64,000 nt of DNA from Bacillota bacterium (GCA_023437365.1 JAEZGK010000058.1:124001-188000), one strand, 5' to 3'. Counted from the stretch's first letter, positions 8,359-17,078 are shown. Numbers and translations are program-made. The notes: generated by a model not told the origin, from the sequence alone.

Positions 8359-8853
8359 ATGACGAACACCAATGATTTTACCCTGCGGCTTGCAACCGCC
8401 GAGGATACCGCATTGATTCTTGAATTCATAAAGGATTTAGCTAATTACGAAAAAATGTCTGATCAGGTAGTTGCAACAGAGGAGCTTTTACGGGACACTC
8501 TGTTTACGCAGAAAAAAGCCGAGGTTCTCATTGGGGAATATCATGGCAAACCGGTCTCCTTTGCTCTGTTCTTTCATAACTTCTCTACCTTTCTTGGCAG
8601 ACCGGGCATCTATCTGGAGGATCTGTATGTGAAGGAGGAGTACAGAGGCATGGGCTTTGGCAAGAAGATCTTATCTGCTTTGGCAGAGCTGGCAAAGGAA
8701 AGAGGCTGCGGAAGATTAGAATGGGCCTGCCTTAACTGGAATACTCCCTCCATCGGTTTCTATAAAAGCCTTGGCAGTATACCCATGAACGATTGGACTG
8801 TATACCGTCTGCAGGGTGAGTCCTTAGATCGTATGGCGGAGGGAATCCGTTAA
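8359..8853 (+). CDS. GNAT family N-acetyltransferase
   Basis: A 164-residue GNAT protein. The acetyl-CoA loop is visible in EEYRGMGFGKKIL (R-x-x-G-x-G pattern), followed by the typical WNTPSIGFYKSLG segment. It resembles the diamine/spermidine acetyltransferase branch (LEDLYVKEEYRGMG), but the acceptor cannot be told from sequence. The start follows ACGGAGGT; the open frame extends 15 codons further upstream. It is followed 125 bp later by the MFS gene, with a long hairpin between them. Confidence 0.9.
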   Translation: MTNTNDFTLRLATAEDTALILEFIKDLANYEKMSDQVVATEELLRDTLFTQKKAEVLIGEYHGKPVSFALFFHNFSTFLGRPGIYLEDLYVKEEYRGMGFGKKILSALAELAKERGCGRLEWACLNWNTPSIGFYKSLGSIPMNDWTVYRLQGESLDRMAEGIR

Positions 8854-8898
8854 GCTTATCATAATTACTATCATTTATATTCGAAAATACATTGAGAG

Positions 8899-8970
8899 AA
8901 CCCTCCTCATCCCTTATAATAGTATTAACTGATAATATTATCAGTGTTACTATGGAAGGACCGGAGGGTT
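8899..8970 (+). promoter_or_regulatory. Hairpin burying the MFS ribosome site, with an internal palindrome
   Basis: AACCCTCC (8899-8906) pairs with GGAGGGTT (8963-8970), and a T-run follows, so it looks like a terminator for the GNAT gene. The same right arm is the only good Shine-Dalgarno for the MFS start at 8978. In the middle lies a perfect 16-bp palindrome CTGATAATATTATCAG (8929-8944) flanked by complementary AGTA/TACT. Terminator, operator, or translational control are all possible. Confidence 0.6.
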
Positions 8971-8977
8971 TTTATAT

Positions 8978-10402
8978 ATGTTCAATAATTTATCAACAAT
9001 GCATCGCTATATGATGGGACAGCTCAGAAGAATTTACTTCATGGCTCTGCCTGAGACGAAACAGGATATGAAGAGTAGCCGGATTTATTATACGACTGCA
9101 GACAGTGCTGCCCAGACCATAACCCAGCTGGCCGGCGGTACCTTTCTGGCAACCCTGATGTCCGACAGCGGAATCTCGGATGCCAATATCGGTATTATCA
9201 CATCTCTAGTCAGCTTTGCCGCTTTGACTCAGCTGTTTCTGATCAATTATTTTAAGAGGATTAAAAAATATAAATTCCTGGTAACCATAACCTCCTTTCA
9301 ACGTATCCTGTTTGCCGGACTGTATTTTATTCCATTATTGCTGATCAATGATGCATTGAAGGCCGTTTTAATCGTCCTCTTGTATTTTGTCGGACAGGTC
9401 TTCGTACAGATCGGTACTCCCGCCTCTCAGGACTGGATTGCCAGTCTGGTTCCGAGCCGTCTGCGTGGCAAGTATTTTTCCATCAAGGATTCTGTGGCGG
9501 TCTTCGTGGTATCGAGTCTCATGCTGATCTGTGGCATCATATTGGACTATTTTAAAAAGGTGAATCTACATACAGGCTTTATCATCATAGGTATTATTAT
9601 TTTTCTTCTTACTCTGATCAATGTGACAGGACTGTCATTCATGAAAGAGCCCAAGCTTTCCTTTATCAATGAGGATGGTAAGGAAATGCACGGCCGTCTT
9701 GCCAAAAGAGCAAAGGAAAAAATCCACGAGGGTAACGGACAAAGTATACTTTCGGAAATCCGGGAGGCGTTTCATGATCGCAGATATCGTAAAGCTTTTA
9801 CCACCCAATGCCTTTTTACCCTTGCCTTCTATATCTGTGTGCCCTTTAACGCCAGCTATCAGATTAACGATTTGAAATTGCCTTATACCTTTCTGATGGT
9901 AATCGGCTTTGTCTTTAACCTTTATCGAATTTATATTATGCCCAGACTTGGCAGAATGGCAGATAAATACGGCATGGGAAAGCTGCTTCGGTATACCCTG
10001 CTCGCGCTGGGGCTGAACTTCTTAACCGTTGCCTTCACCATGCCGTTCAATGCTTATCCTATGACCGTTCTTGCTGCCTTCTTCAGTTCAACCGCTTGGG
10101 CCTTCGTCAGTATCGGATTATTTGGTATTCAATTGGATTTCTATCGGAGTGATAAGCGCATGATCTGGCTGACGCTTACCTCTTCTGTTGCAGGTCTGCT
10201 TGGCTTTTTGACCTCCATAGTCGGAGGAAGGCTTTTAGACATGTTCCAAAAAGCGGATTTACAACTATTCGGGCAAAAGCTCTATGCCCAGCAGCTTTTG
10301 AATCTATTTGGCTTTCTTATCATCTTGTGTGCAGCGGTCTATATCCGGCTGCGGATCGAGACTGAAAAGATTGATGCGAATCGTCAGGACGGTAGGGTAT
10401 AG
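8978..10402 (+). CDS. MFS transporter
   Basis: A 474-residue membrane protein with about 12 hydrophobic helices arranged as two halves around a cytoplasmic loop near residues 230-270 that is rich in Lys and Glu. The SRLRGKYFSIKDS segment between early helices fits the A-like motif of major facilitator proteins. Nothing in the sequence reveals the substrate. Its likely ribosome site GGAGGG lies inside the preceding hairpin. The stop codon abuts the stop of the convergent zinc-ribbon gene with no bases between, so there is no room for a dedicated terminator. Confidence 0.85.
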   Translation: MFNNLSTMHRYMMGQLRRIYFMALPETKQDMKSSRIYYTTADSAAQTITQLAGGTFLATLMSDSGISDANIGIITSLVSFAALTQLFLINYFKRIKKYKFLVTITSFQRILFAGLYFIPLLLINDALKAVLIVLLYFVGQVFVQIGTPASQDWIASLVPSRLRGKYFSIKDSVAVFVVSSLMLICGIILDYFKKVNLHTGFIIIGIIIFLLTLINVTGLSFMKEPKLSFINEDGKEMHGRLAKRAKEKIHEGNGQSILSEIREAFHDRRYRKAFTTQCLFTLAFYICVPFNASYQINDLKLPYTFLMVIGFVFNLYRIYIMPRLGRMADKYGMGKLLRYTLLALGLNFLTVAFTMPFNAYPMTVLAAFFSSTAWAFVSIGLFGIQLDFYRSDKRMIWLTLTSSVAGLLGFLTSIVGGRLLDMFQKADLQLFGQKLYAQQLLNLFGFLIILCAAVYIRLRIETEKIDANRQDGRV

Positions 10403-11539
10403 CTAATCATTTACCTCCATGTCGCAGACGTATACCGGACCCGCAAACCCGTCATTATAGTAATTGGTTCCGTATACAGTGAAGTATTTCGTATTCATGG
10501 GAAGGATAAAGGAAACCGTATATACACCATACTCCTCTGTCGGAAGCTTCAGTGGTATTGTTAGTTCATTTCCATCCGCGTCCGTGATATAATCTGCTGC
10601 CAGGGCATCAGCAAGCATATTATAGTCAAAATCAAACGGTAAGATTAGAAAGTCATCCAGGCAGAAATAATTCTCTTCCACCTCAGATTTTAGGTTGATC
10701 TCGACCACGAACACACTGGTGCCGTCTCCCAAATCCGTAATATTGATTTCATTCAGCAGGAAGCTGATATTATTTTCCATTGATATTTCCTGGTTTAGGT
10801 CAAATACCTTCTGGTCCCTACCGGTGATAAAGTAATTATAATTATCATAGCTTTCCTCCTGTATCTGGTCTTCCTCATTTGGTATGGTATTTTCCTCATA
10901 CAGATCGGTAGAAGCCTCAGATTGATCAGCAATATCCTCATTCCAATCATAATTAAAGTCGGTTGCATAGCTCTCCGTCTGCTTTGCGGCTTCCACAATG
11001 ACTGCAATAGAAAAAGCCCCGAAAATCAATAGGAATATGATATAGACCGCCAGAAAGACATAAAGTGGTCCCCTACTGCTTCTGATATATGCATTCGGTG
11101 GTAACGGTGGGGGAAGTGTTCCGTGTCCTGACGGATAATTCGAATATGGATACGGCTGATTAGGCGGTACCTGCCGATAGGTAGGATTAGAATATGGCTG
11201 ATCAGGTGGCACCTGTCGATAGGCAGGATTTGAATATGGCTGATCAGGCGGCACCTGTCGATAGGCAGGATTATTATATGGCTGATCAGGCGACATCTGT
11301 CGGTAGGCAGGATTATTATATGGCTGGTCAGGCGGCACCTGTCGGTAGGCAGAATTAGAATACGTCTGCTGATATTGAGACTGCTTCGACTGTGCCTGCT
11401 GTTCTGCTGGTTCTCTATTCTGTAAATTATTAACCTGAGTCTGATAGGACATGTTCTGTCCCTGATCATTGATGGTACCGCAATTCGGACAAAAGGCTTG
11501 ATCGTTCTGCAGCTCGCGTCCGCATGTTCTGCATATCAT
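10403..11539 (-). CDS. Zinc-ribbon, Pro/Tyr/Gln-repeat membrane protein
   Basis: A 378-residue protein of unknown function with three parts. The N-terminus is a zinc ribbon (MICRTCGRELQNDQAFCPNCG, two CxxC pairs). Residues about 60-135 are a low-complexity region of 14-residue repeats of the type AYRQVPPDQPYNNP, also visible as 42-bp DNA repeats. A membrane helix follows (about 160-182, LAVYIIFLLIFGAFSIAVIV), then an acidic stretch and an extracellular beta-rich domain of about 150 residues. The topology suggests a cytosolic zinc ribbon and an outside domain. AAAGGAGG precedes the start, and a promoter lies at 11626-11654. Confidence 0.85.
   Translation of the reverse strand: MICRTCGRELQNDQAFCPNCGTINDQGQNMSYQTQVNNLQNREPAEQQAQSKQSQYQQTYSNSAYRQVPPDQPYNNPAYRQMSPDQPYNNPAYRQVPPDQPYSNPAYRQVPPDQPYSNPTYRQVPPNQPYPYSNYPSGHGTLPPPLPPNAYIRSSRGPLYVFLAVYIIFLLIFGAFSIAVIVEAAKQTESYATDFNYDWNEDIADQSEASTDLYEENTIPNEEDQIQEESYDNYNYFITGRDQKVFDLNQEISMENNISFLLNEINITDLGDGTSVFVVEINLKSEVEENYFCLDDFLILPFDFDYNMLADALAADYITDADGNELTIPLKLPTEEYGVYTVSFILPMNTKYFTVYGTNYYNDGFAGPVYVCDMEVND
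11156..11360 (-). repeat. 42-bp coding repeats (14-residue Pro/Tyr/Gln units)
   Basis: About five in-frame units encode YRQVPPDQPYNNPA-like peptides. Differences between copies are mostly conservative, so the array has been kept in frame. Confidence 0.8.
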
Positions 11540-11625
11540 ATAAATCCTCCTTTATATATAAAGACATAAATCCCCTTCTAAGGAGGCTTCTCCTCCTCAC
11601 CCATAAAAATCTTCCTATATAAACC

Positions 11626-11654
11626 ATTATATTATAGCCTCCTGTACAATTCAA
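11626..11654 (-). promoter_or_regulatory. Promoter of the zinc-ribbon gene
   Basis: On the minus strand TTGAAT (11654-11649), a 17-bp spacer and TATAAT (11631-11626) form a good sigma-A promoter. A second TATAAT overlaps just upstream. Confidence 0.7.
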
Positions 11655-11690
11655 ATTATTTATCGAAAATAGGGGATTTTGGAATCGCTA

Positions 11691-11719
11691 TTGCTTCAAG
11701 CCTTCTGTTGGACTATAAT
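11691..11719 (+). promoter_or_regulatory. Promoter of the Ldh-family gene
   Basis: TTGCTT (11691-11696), a 17-bp spacer and TATAAT (11714-11719), 50 bp before the start codon. Confidence 0.7.
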
Positions 11720-11768
11720 CAAGATATGCTACCTTATTTCTTAATTCTAAGTGCGAGGAGGTATACTT

Positions 11769-12887
11769 ATGGAGACAAGACCGTATATATCATGGGATTT
11801 AATCGGGGATTTTATGACAGCCACCTTTGAAAAAATGGGTGTTCCTCACGAGGATGCGGTAATATGTGCAAATGTTCTTATGGAAAGCGACCGAAGAGGT
11901 ATCGAGAGCCATGGGTGCAACCGTTTTAAAGCTATTTATATTGACCGTATGCTGGAAGGAATCCAAAAGCCTGTCACCAACTTCGAAATCGTTCGAGATA
12001 CCCCTACGACCGCAGTAGTTGACGGTCACGATGGGATGGGAATGGTTGTCGGTTATCGTTCTATGCAGCTGGCAATTGATAAGGCCAAGAAATACGGTAT
12101 GGGAATGGTAGCCGCACGTAATTCTACCCATTACGGTATCGCTGGATATTATGCCACCATGGCTACCAATCAGGGCATGATCGGCATTACCGGTACAAAT
12201 GCGCGTCCCTCCATCGCTCCTACCTTCGGAGTTGAGAATATGCTTGGAACCAATCCTTTAACCTTCGGTCTTCCTACGGACGAGGATTTCCCATTTGTCC
12301 TTGACTGTGCTACCAGCATAACTCAACGTGGTAAGCTTGAATATTACGCACGCACCGGTAAAGATACCCCAAAGGGAATGGTCATTGGTCAGGATGGTTC
12401 AGCCATGACTGACAGTAAGCAGATACTTACGGACCTGACAAAGGGTACCGCTGCACTTGCACCTCTAGGCGGTATCGGCGAGGAGCTGGCAGGCTATAAG
12501 GGATATGGGTATGCGACCGTCGTTGAAATTTTATCCGCTGCCCTTCAGGCTGGAAATTATCTGAAGCTTTTATCCGGTATCGGGGAAAACGGTGAGAAAC
12601 AGCCCTATCATCTGGGACATTTCTTCCTTGCTATTGATCCGGAAGCCTTCATGGGTCTGGATAGCTTTAAGGAAACCACCGGAAATATTCTCCGCTCTCT
12701 TCGTGCCTCTAAGCTGGCGCCCGGGGAGGAACGGATTTATACCGCCGGAGAGAAGGAATACCTCTGCTGGCAGAAAAGAAAGGATAAAGGTGTACCGATT
12801 GGCGAAGCGGTACAGAAGGAATTCATCGCAATCCGTGATAAGTTCAGTCTTCCCTTCAAGTTCCCCTTCGAAGCAAAACCAGAGTAA
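11769..12887 (+). CDS. Ldh family (malate/L-lactate dehydrogenase-like) NAD(P) oxidoreductase
   Basis: A 372-residue enzyme of the type II malate/lactate dehydrogenase family, which reduces 2-oxo acids (lactate, malate, ureidoglycolate, sulfolactate or cyclic imino acids). The catalytic His lies in NSTHYGIAGYY; the cofactor region is seen in GTNARPSIAPTFG and LGTNPLTFGLP, and SITQRGKLEYYAR is typical. Substrate cannot be assigned because no pathway genes adjoin it. The start follows GAGGAGGT; the frame opens six codons earlier. It is monocistronic, with its own promoter and a terminator at 12950. Confidence 0.9.
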   Translation: METRPYISWDLIGDFMTATFEKMGVPHEDAVICANVLMESDRRGIESHGCNRFKAIYIDRMLEGIQKPVTNFEIVRDTPTTAVVDGHDGMGMVVGYRSMQLAIDKAKKYGMGMVAARNSTHYGIAGYYATMATNQGMIGITGTNARPSIAPTFGVENMLGTNPLTFGLPTDEDFPFVLDCATSITQRGKLEYYARTGKDTPKGMVIGQDGSAMTDSKQILTDLTKGTAALAPLGGIGEELAGYKGYGYATVVEILSAALQAGNYLKLLSGIGENGEKQPYHLGHFFLAIDPEAFMGLDSFKETTGNILRSLRASKLAPGEERIYTAGEKEYLCWQKRKDKGVPIGEAVQKEFIAIRDKFSLPFKFPFEAKPE

Positions 12888-12949
12888 CCAAGTTCTCATG
12901 GCACAAATCATTAGCTGGAATGGAGCTTATAAAATAGTACAGGTACAGG

Positions 12950-13008
12950 AAAGAGAAAGGATCAGATCTCCCATCCTACGATATCGGGAGGCTACCCTTT
13001 CTCTTTTT
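12950..13008 (+). terminator. Terminator of the Ldh-family gene
   Basis: AAAGAGAAAGG (12950-12960) pairs with CCTTTCTCTTT (12996-13006), with an inner CTCCC/GGGAG stem, and ends in a T-run. Confidence 0.85.
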
Positions 13009-13147
13009 AATCCTTACATTCCACCTGAACACACTCCTACTTACTGATTAAGACACCTACGACATAGAAATTATCGTAGCGTACTCAATCAATCTGTTAT
13101 TCCGAGACCTCACAGTAAGCATAGCAAGTAAACTATTCTTATGTATC

Positions 13148-13453
13148 ATCGCAAAAGAAAAATTCTTGTCATGGCAGAAAAATCACTCTTATCATCGCAG
13201 AAGAATTATTCTTGTCATCGTAAAGATTTAATCTTGTCATCGCAGAAGAATTATCTTATCATGGCAAAAGAATTATACTTGTCATCGTAAAAGATTTAAT
13301 CTTGTCATAGTAAAAGCATTAATCTTGTCGTCGCAAAGTATTAATCTTGTCTCCGCAAAAGTATTTATCTTGTCAACGTAAAGAATTATTCTTATCATCG
13401 CAGAAGAATTATCTTGTCATGGCAAAAGTCATGGTAAAAGATTTATTCTCATG
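13148..13453 (+). repeat. Fourteen-unit 22-23-bp degenerate tandem array
   Basis: Thirteen full units and one truncated unit (13419-13430) follow without spacers. The consensus is about ATCGCAAAAGAATTAATCTTGTC; ATCG/ATGG, GYAAAAG and CTTRTC are the constant parts. The last unit touches the -35 box of the next promoter at 13454. Confidence 0.9.
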
Positions 13454-13482
13454 TTGACAGATACAAATGCTTACGTTATAAT
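13454..13482 (+). promoter_or_regulatory. Perfect consensus sigma-A promoter
   Basis: TTGACA (13454-13459), exactly 17 bp, TATAAT (13477-13482). It drives the ECF S-component gene with a leader of about 90 nt. Confidence 0.88.
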
Positions 13483-13579
13483 TACTGCTGACAAGACAGC
13501 TATCATGACTACTGTAAATATCGAACTGTGGCTGCCCTCCTGTGAATACAATAAGTAACAAGAAAGGTCAGGGATAATT

Positions 13580-14152
13580 ATGAATAACACTTCCAAAAAA
13601 GCATTACTTTTATGTATCGGCGGTCTTCTTAGTGCCATCGGAATTATAATACCAATGATAGCTCCTAAGATTGTGGTAGAACCGGCATCCTTTACACTTG
13701 CCAGCCATGTTGCGGTATTTATCGCAATGTTTATCTCTCCTGTTATGGCTGCCTCAGTTGCTCTGATCTCAGGCATCGGTTTTTTACTGGCAGGCTTTCC
13801 GCTGGTTGTCGTTTTGCGTGCCTTATCCCATCTGATATTCGCGGTATTAGGTGCATATTTGATTAAGCGTAACAACTATATGCTGCTTTCGACGAAGACT
13901 ATCCTCCCTTTCTCCCTACTGATTTCCATTGTTCATGCGATATGCGAAGTCACAGTGTCAAGCCTATATTATTTCAGTACCGGTAAATCCACATCCACCT
14001 ATTACCTCTTAGGCTTGGTAGGACTCGGAACAGTCCTCCACAGTATGATTGATTTCTCCATCGCTACAGCGGTATGGCTTCCCCTGCAGCATGTGCTTAC
14101 TCTCCCTGCGAACGCAAAGGTGAGAAAAGCTCCGAAGCTGAACATCCAGTAA
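13580..14152 (+). CDS. ECF transporter S component, NiaX-like
   Basis: A 190-residue protein with five or six membrane helices and no ATPase. The segments SHVAVFIAMFISPVMA and GFLLAGFPLVVVLRALSHLIFA resemble the niacin-type S component NiaX of energy-coupling factor transporters, which bind a vitamin and use a shared EcfAAT module. No ecfA or ecfT is in the window, as usual for group II systems. The substrate call is tentative; other vitamins are possible. AAAGG precedes the start. Regulation may involve the tandem array and perfect promoter directly upstream. Confidence 0.72.
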   Translation: MNNTSKKALLLCIGGLLSAIGIIIPMIAPKIVVEPASFTLASHVAVFIAMFISPVMAASVALISGIGFLLAGFPLVVVLRALSHLIFAVLGAYLIKRNNYMLLSTKTILPFSLLISIVHAICEVTVSSLYYFSTGKSTSTYYLLGLVGLGTVLHSMIDFSIATAVWLPLQHVLTLPANAKVRKAPKLNIQ

Positions 14153-14249
14153 GAACAATCATGCCAGCCAAGCGGCAATCCAGAATCAAGTGTCTGTCAA
14201 CTGATACATTCGATGCCTGCTTCGCAGAATGCATTCCCATAATATTAAT

Positions 14250-14289
14250 AAGGCCTGCATAGTCCGATCTTTGACTGCGCAGGCCTTTT
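14250..14289 (+). terminator. Terminator of the ECF S-component gene
   Basis: AAGGCCTGC (14250-14258) pairs with GCAGGCCTT (14279-14287), followed by T's. Confidence 0.85.
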
Positions 14290-14373
14290 CGAAATATGAT
14301 ATAATTTTACTCTATTTTGTTACTCTGAAAACACCTTCATTCATAGCTTATTCTAAGCTACCTTCTTGAACTG

Positions 14374-14486
14374 ACTTATATCTTTCTCTTATATTTTTAC
14401 TTATATCTTTTACTTATTTTTACGTATATCTTTCACTTATATCTTTCACTTATATCTTTTACTTATATCTTTCACTTATATCTATA
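14374..14486 (+). repeat. 13-bp tandem repeats before the lacI promoter
   Basis: Nine units close to ACTTATATCTTTC, two of them shortened; the last five are nearly identical. The array ends seven bases before the -35 box. Confidence 0.85.
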
Positions 14487-14492
14487 TTCATC

Positions 14493-14541
14493 TTGTTTTT
14501 CTTTCCTACTTTCGATATAATCTTTTCTGTAAGTACTTACA
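14493..14541 (+). promoter_or_regulatory. lacI-uxaC promoter with operator at +1
   Basis: TTGTTT (14493-14498), 17 bp, TATAAT (14516-14521). The perfect palindrome TGTAAGTACTTACA (14528-14541) covers the expected transcription start, a usual place for a LacI-family operator, so autoregulation is likely. Confidence 0.65.
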
Positions 14542-14578
14542 TACACTCCCATAAAGTATCATCTATGAGGTAATCTCA

Positions 14579-15586
14579 ATGAATATTTATGATATTTCAA
14601 AAAAAGCTGGCGTATCCATCGCAACCGTATCACGGGTCATCAACGGGAATGCTTATGTCAGCGAGAAGACAAAGCTTAGGGTACTGGAGGTCATGAAGGA
14701 AAGCGGTTATACTCCAAATGCCTTTGCCAGAGGACTGGGACTGAATACCATGAGAACTATCGGTATTATGTGTGCCGATTCCTCTGATCCTTATATTGCC
14801 TGCGCTGTTTTCTTCATTGAACAGAAGCTGAAAGCCAATCATTATGATACCCTGCTTTGCTGCACGGGCTTCGATGCAGCCGACAAGGAGAACTATCTGC
14901 AGCTGCTGTTATCCAAGCGTATGGATGCAATTATCCTTGTCGGTTCCAATTTTGTTGAAGCTGAAGAGGCTAAAAACCGTTATATCCGACAAGCTGCCCA
15001 GACTGTTCCGGTCATGATCCTCAATGCAGCTTTAAGCGGCGACAATATCTATTGCACCCTCTGCGACGACCGACAGGCGGTATACGATGCCACCGTTGCC
15101 CTGCAGAGCAGCGGCTGTAAGAACCTCCTGTTTTTGTATAATGCAAAAAGCTACAGCGGTTATAAAAAGCTGGAGGGCTTTATCGCCGCAAGGGAGGAAG
15201 CTCCCGAAGCTGCCTTTGACAGAGAGGCTTCTGTCCACTATCTTCCCGGTGATATCAGCACAGTGAAGCAGTATCTGGACCTGCTCTATCAGAAAGGGCA
15301 GAAATTTGATGCTGTCATTACCGCAGATGACAGCCTCGCCATAGGTGCTCTGAAATTTGCCAGGGCCCATAAGTTCGTTGTTCCGGATGAATTCTCCGTC
15401 ATAGGTTACAATAATTCCGTTATTGCCGAATGCAGCGATCCGGAGCTGACCTCCATCGATAATAAGCTTGAGGCTATATGCAACCATTGTGTGAATACCC
15501 TGATGGGTGTCTTTCAGAATGAGGAAATGCCGCACAAAACTGTTTTTACTGCAGAAATCATCAGGCGGGGTACGACCCGTTTTTGA
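14579..15586 (+). CDS. LacI family transcriptional regulator, probably of glucuronate use
   Basis: A 335-residue repressor-type regulator. Residues 1-55 form the DNA-binding head (IYDISKKAGVSIATVSRVINGN, then the hinge segment SGYTPNAFARGL). The rest is a periplasmic-binding-protein-like sugar domain with the normal end (VIGYNNSVIAECSDPELTSIDN). It lies 26 bp before uxaC on the same strand, so it probably controls uronate catabolism in response to a uronate or its product. A palindrome at the transcription start suggests it also controls itself. GAGGT precedes the start codon. Confidence 0.9.
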   Translation: MNIYDISKKAGVSIATVSRVINGNAYVSEKTKLRVLEVMKESGYTPNAFARGLGLNTMRTIGIMCADSSDPYIACAVFFIEQKLKANHYDTLLCCTGFDAADKENYLQLLLSKRMDAIILVGSNFVEAEEAKNRYIRQAAQTVPVMILNAALSGDNIYCTLCDDRQAVYDATVALQSSGCKNLLFLYNAKSYSGYKKLEGFIAAREEAPEAAFDREASVHYLPGDISTVKQYLDLLYQKGQKFDAVITADDSLAIGALKFARAHKFVVPDEFSVIGYNNSVIAECSDPELTSIDNKLEAICNHCVNTLMGVFQNEEMPHKTVFTAEIIRRGTTRF

Positions 15587-15612
15587 TTAATCTATAGAGA
15601 GAGGAATCGAAT

Positions 15613-17013
15613 ATGAAACCATTTTTAGACCAGGACTTTTTATTGTCTACGGATACGGCTGTTACGCTGTATCATAAGTTTGCCGCCAAATTACCCATTC
15701 TTGACTACCACTGTCATATCAACCCCAAAGAGATTGCCGAAAACAGGCATTTTGATAATATCACGCAGGTCTGGCTGGGTGGAGACCATTATAAATGGCG
15801 TCTGATGCGTGCCAATGGTATTGACGAATACTTCATCACCGGTTCAGCCTCAGACCGTGAGAAATTTGACATGTGGGCTGACACCATCTCCAAATGTATC
15901 GGTAACCCGCTTTATCATTGGAGCCATCTGGAGCTGCAGCGTTACTTCGGATATTATGGTGCATTAAGCAAGCGTACTGCCGATGAGGTATGGGAGTTGT
16001 GCAATTCAAAGCTTGCAGATCCTTCCATGAGTGCACGCAACATCATTAAGATGTCCAATGTTACTCATATCTGCACGACAGACGATCCTGTTGATACTCT
16101 GGAATGGCACGATAGCATAGCTAAGGCCAAAGACTTTGATGTACGTGTTTTACCAACCTGGCGTCCGGATAAAGCCATGAATCTGGAGAAGGAGGATTAT
16201 CTGACCTACTTATCCAAGCTGAGCGAAGTGAGCGGTGTGAACATTGACAGCTTCCGATCACTGCAGGCAGCACTTAAGGTTCGTATGGAGTATTTCAAGA
16301 AGAGAAAATGCCGTATCTCCGATCATGGTCTGGATTATATGATGTATGCTCCCGCCGATGAGCATACCATAGAAGCAATCTTTAAGAAGCGAATTCAAGG
16401 CTCTCCCCTGACACAGACAGAAATTCTTAAGTACAAGACTGCCTTCATGGTGGAGATGGGAAAAGCCTATGCTGAGTTTGATTGGGCAATGCAGCTACAC
16501 TATGGCTGTAAACGTAATAATAACACAGCAATGCTTCAGAAGCTCGGTCCTGATACCGGCTATGACGCAATCAACAGCTATACTCCTACTGACCAGCTCG
16601 CCAATTATCTGGATGCCCTAAGCAGTCAGGGAAAGCTTCCGCGAACCATCATTTACAGTTTAAATCCGATTGATAACTCTGCGATTGATACTGTAATCGG
16701 ATGCTTCCAGGACTGCTCTGCAATCAGCAAGATACAACATGGCAGTGCTTGGTGGTTTAACGATCATAAGACTGGCATGACGGACCAGCTTACCTCTCTG
16801 GCGAGTGTAGGCTTCCTGTCCGGCTTCGTAGGGATGCTGACCGATTCAAGGAGCTTCCTCTCCTATCCGAGACATGAATATTTCCGAAGAATTCTCTGTA
16901 ATTTATTGGGTACCTGGGTAGAAAACGGCGAATACCCTGCTGATATGGATGCCCTCAGAGAAATCGTTGGCAACATCTCCTATTACAATGCTTTGAATTA
17001 TTTTAAATTCTAA
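15613..17013 (+). CDS. uxaC: Glucuronate (uronate) isomerase
   Basis: Interconverts D-glucuronate and D-fructuronate, and D-galacturonate and D-tagaturonate, the first step of uronate catabolism. The 466 residues are the family length. The amidohydrolase-type HxH metal motif is in DYHCHINPKEIAENRHF, and the C-terminal MLTDSRSFLSYPRHEYFRRI is diagnostic. It is co-transcribed with the LacI regulator. The later pathway genes (uxuA, uxuB, kdgK, eda) are not here, so they must lie elsewhere. A strong terminator follows. Confidence 0.96.
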   Translation: MKPFLDQDFLLSTDTAVTLYHKFAAKLPILDYHCHINPKEIAENRHFDNITQVWLGGDHYKWRLMRANGIDEYFITGSASDREKFDMWADTISKCIGNPLYHWSHLELQRYFGYYGALSKRTADEVWELCNSKLADPSMSARNIIKMSNVTHICTTDDPVDTLEWHDSIAKAKDFDVRVLPTWRPDKAMNLEKEDYLTYLSKLSEVSGVNIDSFRSLQAALKVRMEYFKKRKCRISDHGLDYMMYAPADEHTIEAIFKKRIQGSPLTQTEILKYKTAFMVEMGKAYAEFDWAMQLHYGCKRNNNTAMLQKLGPDTGYDAINSYTPTDQLANYLDALSSQGKLPRTIIYSLNPIDNSAIDTVIGCFQDCSAISKIQHGSAWWFNDHKTGMTDQLTSLASVGFLSGFVGMLTDSRSFLSYPRHEYFRRILCNLLGTWVENGEYPADMDALREIVGNISYYNALNYFKF

Positions 17014-17034
17014 TTCAATATCCAAGGCGAAAGT

Positions 17035-17066
17035 AAAGGGTTTGCAGATTATTCTGCAAACCCTTT
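17035..17066. terminator. Terminator between uxaC and the HD-GYP gene
   Basis: A perfect 13-bp stem (17035-17047 with 17054-17066), ATTATT loop, between convergent genes. Confidence 0.88.
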
Positions 17067-17078
17067 GATATATTCCGT

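Larger units (their letters stand above)
12888..13579. other. 690-bp gap: terminator, repeat array and promoter
   Basis: No gene is supported. The gap holds the terminator of the Ldh-family gene, a stretch of ordinary AT-rich sequence (13010-13147), the 22-23-bp repeat array and the promoter of the ECF S-component gene. Confidence 0.75.
14153..14578. other. Gap with terminator, 13-bp repeats, promoter and operator
   Basis: No gene is supported. It holds the ECF terminator (14250-14289), unstructured AT-rich sequence, the 13-bp array and the lacI-uxaC control region. Confidence 0.75.

Noticed and set aside
13148..13453. CRISPR array
   Set aside because: Units are degenerate, contiguous and have no unique spacers; no cas genes are in the window.
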